Source: Spirochaetales bacterium
GTDB taxonomy: Bacteria > Desulfobacterota_D > UBA1144
DNA length: 5,136 bases
NCBI GenBank assembly: GCA_002730475.1
Contig: PCAG01000003.1
Coordinates: forward strand, 1-5,136
Direction: 5' to 3'
How positions within the stretch are numbered: the first letter of the stretch is position 1; each line of letters opens with the position of its first letter. Both the position numbers and the translations under genes were made by a program. Of the stretch, positions 1 through 5,136 are shown one piece after another. The notes under the pieces are model-generated. The model ran no database searches. It had not been told where the DNA came from and saw nothing but the letters and a program-made list of their open reading frames with translations.

Positions 1-1
1 T

Positions 2-1327
2 AAAAAAAATAAAAAAAACCCAAAAAAACTTCAGATTTATGCTAAAAAATTAATTCCAGGTATTTCACAATTGTTTGGAAAAAGACCTGAATTGTTTTTA
101 CCAGGAGGTAATTGGCCAACGTATTATAATAAAGCCAAAGGAGTAAACATTTGGGGAATAGATAATAAAAAATTTGTTGACTTTACTATGGTCGGGATAG
201 GAACTTCAGTATTAGGATATTCTGATCAAGATATAAATCAAACTGCTATTAAAGCTGTAAAATTAGGATCAATGACAACACTAAATGTACCGGAAGAAAT
301 TGAATTGGCAGAAATGTTAATAAAAATTCATCCTTGGGCAGATTGTGTAAGATATGCAAGAACAGGCGGTGAAAGCATGTCAATTGCTATCAGAATAGCT
401 AGGGCATGTACAAAAAAAGATAAAATATTATTTTGCGGCTATCATGGATGGCATGATTGGTATTTATCAGCAAACTTAAAATCAAAGAAAATATTAAATA
501 AGCATCTTTTACCTGATCTGGAACCAACAGGAGTTCCCAAAGGTTTGAAGGATACACTAATCTCCTTTAAATTTAACGACTGGAACGACATAGAAAAAAT
601 TGTCAAAAAGAAAGCAAAGAGCTGCGCAGCTATAGTTCTAGAGCCATGCAGAGACGAATTACCAAAAAAAAATTATCTTAAAGAGTTGAGAATGATTGCA
701 AATAAAAATAATTGTATACTAATATTTGATGAAATTACGTGTGCATGGAGAATGCAAACTAGTGGAGCTCATAAAAATTTTGGTGTTAATCCAGACATTG
801 CTGTGTTTGGAAAAACAATAGCAAATGGAATTCCGATGGGTGCAATTATTGGAAAAAAAAATGTAATGAAATTTGCTGCTAAAACTTTTATAAGTAGTGC
901 TTTTTGGACAGAAAAAATTGGTCCTGCTTGCTCAATTGCCTTTATAAAGAAACATAAAAAACTCAATCTAGGAAAAAAATTAATTTTAATTGGAAAAGAA
1001 ATAAAAAAAATTTGGCAAGAGGCAGCTTGCAACGCTAACCTTAAAATTGAGATTAAAGGCATTGATCCTTTGGCTAGCTTCAAGTTACTTGGTTTAGATT
1101 GGCCGACTGCACTAACTTTTTTTATTCAAGAAATGCTAAAAAAAGGGATTTTAGCTTCGGACAAATGTTATGCGAATTATAAACATAGTTCTAAATTACT
1201 AAAAGAATACAGACATGCGTGTTTTCAAATTTTTGAAAGAATTGCAGAGTTGGAAAAATTAAATAAATTAAAAAAAAATTTGGAAGGTCCCGTCAAGCAA
1301 ATGGGCTTTAACGGACTAACTGGTTAA
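2..1327 (+). CDS. Class III PLP aminotransferase, glutamate-1-semialdehyde aminomutase-like (5' end outside window)
   Basis: Probable cytoplasmic fold-type I PLP enzyme that transfers or shifts an amino group on a carbonyl substrate. Numbering from the TTG at 71: the YHG cofactor-stacking motif is at 124-126, FDE with the PLP-binding Asp at 220, and FGK with the Schiff-base Lys at 248. The GGES segment (99-102) probably lies at the PLP phosphate site, and SSAFWTEKIGPA at 275-286 is also family-typical. The first in-frame start is TTG 71, but the frame is open back to base 2 and encodes conserved sequence (YAKKLIPGISQLFGKRPE). The real start is therefore almost certainly a little upstream of the window, and at least 441 residues are present. 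It stops 3 bases before the SDR gene, so the two are probably one transcription unit. It is unlikely to be HemL: the glycine-rich HemL signatures are altered, the locus looks like surface-sugar synthesis, and alphaproteobacteria normally make 5-aminolevulinate from glycine. The substrate is unknown. Confidence 0.9.
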   Translation, partial: KKNKKNPKKLQIYAKKLIPGISQLFGKRPELFLPGGNWPTYYNKAKGVNIWGIDNKKFVDFTMVGIGTSVLGYSDQDINQTAIKAVKLGSMTTLNVPEEIELAEMLIKIHPWADCVRYARTGGESMSIAIRIARACTKKDKILFCGYHGWHDWYLSANLKSKKILNKHLLPDLEPTGVPKGLKDTLISFKFNDWNDIEKIVKKKAKSCAAIVLEPCRDELPKKNYLKELRMIANKNNCILIFDEITCAWRMQTSGAHKNFGVNPDIAVFGKTIANGIPMGAIIGKKNVMKFAAKTFISSAFWTEKIGPACSIAFIKKHKKLNLGKKLILIGKEIKKIWQEAACNANLKIEIKGIDPLASFKLLGLDWPTALTFFIQEMLKKGILASDKCYANYKHSSKLLKEYRHACFQIFERIAELEKLNKLKKNLEGPVKQMGFNGLTG

Positions 1328-1330
1328 GTT

Positions 1331-2134
1331 ATGAAAAATTTAAACAACAAGATTATTATACTCACAGGAGGATTAGGTTTATTGGGAAAATCCATAGCCG
1401 AGAGTTTGGCTAAAGACAACGCTAAAGTAATCATGTTAGATGTTAAAAATAAAAATGAAATTAAAAAAATTAATGATTTCAAATTAATAAATCACAATTT
1501 AATTTATTTTAAATGTGATGTTACAAAAATTAATTCACTTAAAAAAATAGAAAAAAAAATTTCTAATAAATTTGATAAAATTGATGTTCTGATTAATGCT
1601 GCGGCAATCACAGATGCCGTAGAGAAAAAGCCAGATCCCAAACTATCAAAATTTGAAAATTTTCCTCTAAAGGCTTGGAATAAATCAATAAAAGCAAATT
1701 TAAACAGTATGTTTCTATGCTCCCAAGTTTTTGGAAAAGCAATGATAAAGCAAAAAAAAAGTTCTATCATAAATATTTCTTCGACCTATGGAATTGTCGG
1801 TCCGGATCAAAAAATTTATGTGAGAAAAAAAACTGGTCAAACTTTTTATAAAAATCCTGCCTATCCAACCGCAAAGGGAGCTGTGATAAGTTTTACGAAA
1901 TACTTAGCTGCTTATTGGGGACAAAAAGGTGTAAGAGTAAATTCAATTTCTCCTGGAGGAATAGAAAACAAACAAAGTAAAGCATTTATAAAGAAATATT
2001 CGCACAAAACTCTTTTGGGGAGAATGGCTAAAACCAAAGATATAGTTGGCGTCGTAAAATTTTTGTGTAGCAATGAATCAGATTATATTACTGGTTCCAA
2101 CATTGTAGTTGATGGCGGATGGACAACAATATAA
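1331..2134 (+). CDS. Short-chain dehydrogenase/reductase, PtmA-like surface-sugar oxidoreductase
   Basis: NAD(P)-dependent cytoplasmic oxidoreductase of the classical SDR family, 267 residues, a normal length. Visible motifs are the Rossmann glycine motif TGGLGLLG (12-19), CDVT with the adenine-ring Asp (63), NAAA (89-92), Asn 123 of the tetrad, catalytic Ser 151 in ISSTYG, YPTAK with Tyr 178 and Lys 182, the PGG turn (208-210) and a C-terminal VVDGGW. The Ser-to-Tyr spacing is 27 residues instead of the usual 13 or so. This insertion, together with the flanking STYGIVGPDQ and SPGGIENK, resembles oxidoreductases such as Campylobacter PtmA from flagellin-glycan loci. It starts at ATG 1331, 3 bases after the aminotransferase stop and with no clear Shine-Dalgarno sequence, which fits translational coupling. 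A plausible job is oxidising a hydroxyl to the ketone that the upstream aminotransferase then aminates; this pairing is inference from position. Confidence 0.9.
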   Translation: MKNLNNKIIILTGGLGLLGKSIAESLAKDNAKVIMLDVKNKNEIKKINDFKLINHNLIYFKCDVTKINSLKKIEKKISNKFDKIDVLINAAAITDAVEKKPDPKLSKFENFPLKAWNKSIKANLNSMFLCSQVFGKAMIKQKKSSIINISSTYGIVGPDQKIYVRKKTGQTFYKNPAYPTAKGAVISFTKYLAAYWGQKGVRVNSISPGGIENKQSKAFIKKYSHKTLLGRMAKTKDIVGVVKFLCSNESDYITGSNIVVDGGWTTI

Positions 2135-2194
2135 AATAACTTTATGAAATTAGGCCAAAAATATTCAATTACCAACTAACTTATATTTAATTTG

Positions 2195-4333
2195 ATGGTA
2201 AAAAAAAATAAACTTAATATTTATTTGGGTGATATAACTCACGACACAATAATTTCAGTTTCAGACACTATACCGATAAATATTGGATATGTTGGTTCAT
2301 ATATGAAAAAAATATTTGGCGAAAAAATAGAACTGACATTATTTAAATATCCTAACGATATAATAAATGCGATAAAAAAAAATCCTCCGGATCTACTGGG
2401 TTTAAGTAATTATTCGTGGAACAGTCATATATCAGAATTTATCGCTTCTATTGCCAAGAAGTGTAATCCTAACGTTATTACAACACAAGGTGGAACAAAC
2501 TTTCCTTATGATGAAGAGACACAGATAGAATTTTTGTCTAAGAGACCAGCTACAGATATTTATACTTACCTTGAGGGTGAGAAATCTTGTTCAAATATAG
2601 TTCAAAGAATATTCGAATACGATAAAAACAGAAAAAAAATTTTTGAAAAACCAATTGAAGGATGTATGTTTATTCGACCAGAAACTAAGAATATTGCCCA
2701 AAAGGTTTTTGTCAAAGGAAAAACTCTAGAAAGAATTAAGGACTTAGATGAAGTTCCATCACCATATCTAACCGGACTTTTAGATAAGTTTTTTGATGGA
2801 AATTTAACTCCATTTCTTGAAACTAATCGAGGATGTTCTTTTACCTGTACCTTTTGTCATACCGGCGATGATTATTTTCATAAATTAAATAAGTTTTCGG
2901 AAGATAGAGTTAGAGATGAAATTGAATATATCGGAAAAAGAGCAGGAAAGCTAAATGTGACAAATCTACATTTGGCTGATGTGAATTTTGGGATGTATCC
3001 TACTGACAAAAAAACTTGTGAATTTTTGGTTGAAAGCAAAAAAAAATACGGATGGCCTTTACAAATTATGGGTACGACAGGAAAAAATAGTAAAGAAAGG
3101 GTTATGGAAATTACAAGAATTCTAGGAGATATGTTTGCAATAAATATGGCTACTCAATCTATGGATGAACAAGTTTTAAGAAATATTGAACGTGCTAACA
3201 TTAAATTAGATCATATGATTGAAATTAACAATAAGTTGAGAAAAGATGGGCGGTCAACTCATGGTGAGTTAATAATACCTTTGCCTGGTGAAACAAAAGA
3301 GTCTTTTATAAAGGGATTAAATATGATGTTGAATTCCAATGTTTCGTCTGTATGCATCTATACTTTGATATTGTTGTTTGGCACAGATTTTAAAAATCCA
3401 GAATATCGAAATAAATTTAAATACAAAGGAAAATTTAGAATAGTTCCTCTTAATTTCGGAGAATATGATGGTCATAGAATTTTTGACTACGAAGAAGTGG
3501 GAGTTGAAACAAAAGACCTTTCCTTTGATGATTATTTCGATCTTAGGACACAAGCATTACTTGTAGAGTCCCTACATAATGATAGGCCTTTTAATGAATT
3601 TTTCAAATATGCTCAATTATTTGGCATTCAGGCAGGAACAATGATTAAAATTTTATATGATAACATTTCCTTTGCTTCGAAAAATATCCAAAAAATAATA
3701 AGAGATTTTATTTCTGAAACCAAAAGTGAATTATGGGATTCAGAAAAAGATTTAGTAAATCACTACAAAAAAGATGAAAATTATTTAAAACTCAAGAAGG
3801 GAGAAGTTGGTGGAAATTTGATTTACAAATATAAATCAAAGAGTTTACTAGAAACACCATTGGATTGGATAAATTTTATAGAAAAACAAGTTTTTGAGGC
3901 AATACAAAAAAAACAAAAAAATATTGATTCTGTAAAATTGATTAGGTCAGAAATATCTGAAATTGCAAATTTTTGCAGATTAAAAATTAAGGGTTTGTTA
4001 AATGTTAATGCAAACATTGAGCCTATTAAAGGAGAATTTCAATTTGATCTAATAAAATGGATTGATGATGGAGCCAAAGCTAGGTTAAGCAATTATAAGT
4101 TTCCAAACGAGAAAGAGAAATTTTATTTCGAATTTTCCTCAGATCAAATAAAAATGAGAGATGATGTCTTTAAGCGTTATGGCACAGATATTAATGCTTT
4201 ATCAAAAATTGTTACAAGGATTAGCAGTTTGGAAAGTCAATTTAGAAAAATAAGATATGATAATGGGACCTATCTAAGAGATATTTACACAAAGGTTGGT
4301 GAAAAATTTACTAGATATGCTTTATCTGGTTAA
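2195..4333 (+). CDS. Radical SAM protein with N-terminal B12-binding-type domain
   Basis: Large enzyme of 712 residues, probably a cobalamin-dependent-type (class B-like) radical SAM enzyme that uses a [4Fe-4S] cluster and S-adenosylmethionine. Residues 7-140 look like a B12-binding Rossmann domain (PINIGYVGSY near 27-36, PPDLLGLS near 64-71, TQGGTNFP near 97-104). No DxHxxG motif is visible, as is common in this class. The radical SAM core has the cluster motif RGCSFTCTFC with Cys 214, 218 and 221, then TQSMDEQVL (320-328) and GELIIPLPGET (357-367). Residues from about 430 to 712 are Lys/Phe-rich and I cannot place them in a family. ATG 2195 is preferred; a TTG directly before it (2192) is also in frame. 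There is no obvious Shine-Dalgarno sequence. Known relatives carry out C-methylation, ring contraction or other radical changes on sugars, lipids, pigments or antibiotics. Its place after an aminotransferase and SDR suggests a glycan or lipid precursor, but the reaction cannot be read from sequence. Confidence 0.88.
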   Translation: MVKKNKLNIYLGDITHDTIISVSDTIPINIGYVGSYMKKIFGEKIELTLFKYPNDIINAIKKNPPDLLGLSNYSWNSHISEFIASIAKKCNPNVITTQGGTNFPYDEETQIEFLSKRPATDIYTYLEGEKSCSNIVQRIFEYDKNRKKIFEKPIEGCMFIRPETKNIAQKVFVKGKTLERIKDLDEVPSPYLTGLLDKFFDGNLTPFLETNRGCSFTCTFCHTGDDYFHKLNKFSEDRVRDEIEYIGKRAGKLNVTNLHLADVNFGMYPTDKKTCEFLVESKKKYGWPLQIMGTTGKNSKERVMEITRILGDMFAINMATQSMDEQVLRNIERANIKLDHMIEINNKLRKDGRSTHGELIIPLPGETKESFIKGLNMMLNSNVSSVCIYTLILLFGTDFKNPEYRNKFKYKGKFRIVPLNFGEYDGHRIFDYEEVGVETKDLSFDDYFDLRTQALLVESLHNDRPFNEFFKYAQLFGIQAGTMIKILYDNISFASKNIQKIIRDFISETKSELWDSEKDLVNHYKKDENYLKLKKGEVGGNLIYKYKSKSLLETPLDWINFIEKQVFEAIQKKQKNIDSVKLIRSEISEIANFCRLKIKGLLNVNANIEPIKGEFQFDLIKWIDDGAKARLSNYKFPNEKEKFYFEFSSDQIKMRDDVFKRYGTDINALSKIVTRISSLESQFRKIRYDNGTYLRDIYTKVGEKFTRYALSG

Positions 4334-4366
4334 AAAAAGATAAATCCTAAATTAATTTTGTTTAAA

Positions 4367-5136
4367 ATGCTAAAAAGAAAAATTTTAAAATTTAAAAATT
4401 TTCAGCCAATATCTCGTTTTTTAAAAAAATTTAATTTAAAAAGTTTTAATAATAAAAATAAAGTTAGAGAATATACAAATTTTTTTGAACTATCTTATCT
4501 ACTAAACAGGATAAGAGAGGATAAATATTTTTTTAAACATCCTAAATTTTTAAGAACAGTAAAGAGTGAAAAAAAACCACATTCTTACGAACTTGATGAT
4601 TTATGTAGATTACATTGGATTGTTTTATCCAGAAAAGTTATGACAACACTGGAATTTGGATCTGGCTTTTCAACCATTTTTATGGCTGATGCATGTTTTA
4701 TTTTGTCTAATTATTTTAAGAGATTCGCAAATGAGACAAGAGTAGAAAAAAAATTCCATATTTTTTCATTAGATGAAAGTTCAAAATTTTTTAAAATTAC
4801 AAAAAAAAGAATCACTCGCCAACTATCAAGCTATATAACTCTAATTAAAAGTGCCGTGCATATAGTTGAATACCAAAATAAATTTGCAACAAAATATTTA
4901 AAAATACCAGATATAACTCCCGGATTAATTTATCTTGATGGTCCTTCAACTTTTTTAAAAAAAAGGTACAAAGGTTTTAGCTTCAATAATATCTCAAGAT
5001 TTCCAATGTCTGCAGATATTCTTTATATTGAATATTTTCTTGAGCCCGGCACAGTAATCGTTGTTGATGGAAGGACAGCAAATGCAAGATTTCTTAAAGA
5101 TCATCTCAAAAGAAAATGGAAATATTATCATGACCG
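4367..5136 (+). CDS. Class I SAM-dependent methyltransferase-like protein (3' end outside window)
   Basis: The frame is open from ATG 4367 to the right edge with no stop, giving 256 residues plus two bases of the next codon. The first 32 residues are very basic (Lys/Phe/Asn-rich), with no convincing membrane segment. A Rossmann-like methyltransferase pattern follows: TLEFGSGFST (94-103) as the SAM-binding glycine motif, IFSLDES (132-138) as the strand 2 acid motif, GLIYLDGPS (186-194) as the post-IV Asp motif, and PGTVIVVDGRTANARF (227-242) as a later strand. These fit the methyltransferases often found in polysaccharide loci. It begins 33 bases after the radical SAM stop on the same strand, so it is probably co-transcribed. 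A TTG at 4358 is also in frame but less likely as the start. No glycosyltransferase signature is seen. The substrate is unknown and the C-terminus is not visible, so a further fused domain cannot be excluded. Confidence 0.75.
   Translation, partial: MLKRKILKFKNFQPISRFLKKFNLKSFNNKNKVREYTNFFELSYLLNRIREDKYFFKHPKFLRTVKSEKKPHSYELDDLCRLHWIVLSRKVMTTLEFGSGFSTIFMADACFILSNYFKRFANETRVEKKFHIFSLDESSKFFKITKKRITRQLSSYITLIKSAVHIVEYQNKFATKYLKIPDITPGLIYLDGPSTFLKKRYKGFSFNNISRFPMSADILYIEYFLEPGTVIVVDGRTANARFLKDHLKRKWKYYHD

Noticed and set aside
769..1083. Open frame on the - strand within the aminotransferase gene
   Set aside because: It lies opposite strongly conserved aminotransferase codons, has no recognisable motifs and looks like a chance antisense frame.
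1504..1770. Open frame on the - strand within the SDR gene
   Set aside because: It is antisense to conserved SDR sequence; its Phe/Ile-rich product mirrors the Lys/Asn codons of the real gene.
2131..2145. Small A/T-only inverted repeat (ATAAA/TTTAT) after the SDR stop
   Set aside because: A five-base A/T stem is too weak to be a terminator, and no G/C stem with a T-run follows.
2144..2179. Eleven-codon ATG frame (MKLGQKYSITN) in the gap between the SDR and radical SAM genes
   Set aside because: Too short to support as a gene, with no ribosome binding site. It could be a leader peptide or the remnant of a lost gene, but nothing in the sequence decides this.
2182..2187. TATATT resembling a -10 promoter box before the radical SAM gene
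   Set aside because: No matching -35 element at the right distance, it lies only 7 bases from the ATG, and such hexamers are common by chance at this base composition.
3317..4017. Two short - strand open frames (3317-3553 and 3823-4017) within the radical SAM gene
   Set aside because: Both are covered by a continuous, motif-bearing + strand frame and show no domain or start signal of their own.

Overview
The window is a very AT-rich (roughly 30 % G+C by eye), tightly packed stretch of bacterial chromosome. All four genes read on the + strand. The Lys/Asn/Ile/Phe-heavy proteins, short gaps and lack of clear Shine-Dalgarno sequences suggest a streamlined marine bacterium such as a SAR11/Pelagibacter-type alphaproteobacterium. 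That assignment is inference from composition and style, because the window holds no marker gene.

Layout. (1) 2-1327 is a PLP-dependent class III aminotransferase related to glutamate-1-semialdehyde aminomutase. Its 5' end lies off the left edge, since the reading frame stays open and conserved upstream of the first in-frame TTG. (2) 1331-2134, only 3 bases later, is a short-chain dehydrogenase/reductase of the kind found in surface-sugar and flagellin-glycan loci (PtmA-like). (3) 2195-4333 is a 712-residue radical SAM protein with an N-terminal B12-binding-type domain and a long C-terminal region I do not recognise. (4) 4367 to the right edge is a class I SAM-dependent methyltransferase-like protein, cut off by the window end at residue 256.

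How they fit together. An oxidoreductase paired with an aminotransferase could install an amino group on a sugar or polyol by oxidation then transamination. A cobalamin-type radical SAM enzyme and a conventional methyltransferase-like protein could add further carbon- or heteroatom-directed changes. The likeliest setting is a variable cell-surface polysaccharide or glycolipid locus. The enzyme classes are well supported; the pathway and its product are inference. There are no RNA genes, mobile elements, CRISPR arrays, convincing promoters or terminators, and no gene-free stretch longer than about 60 bases.
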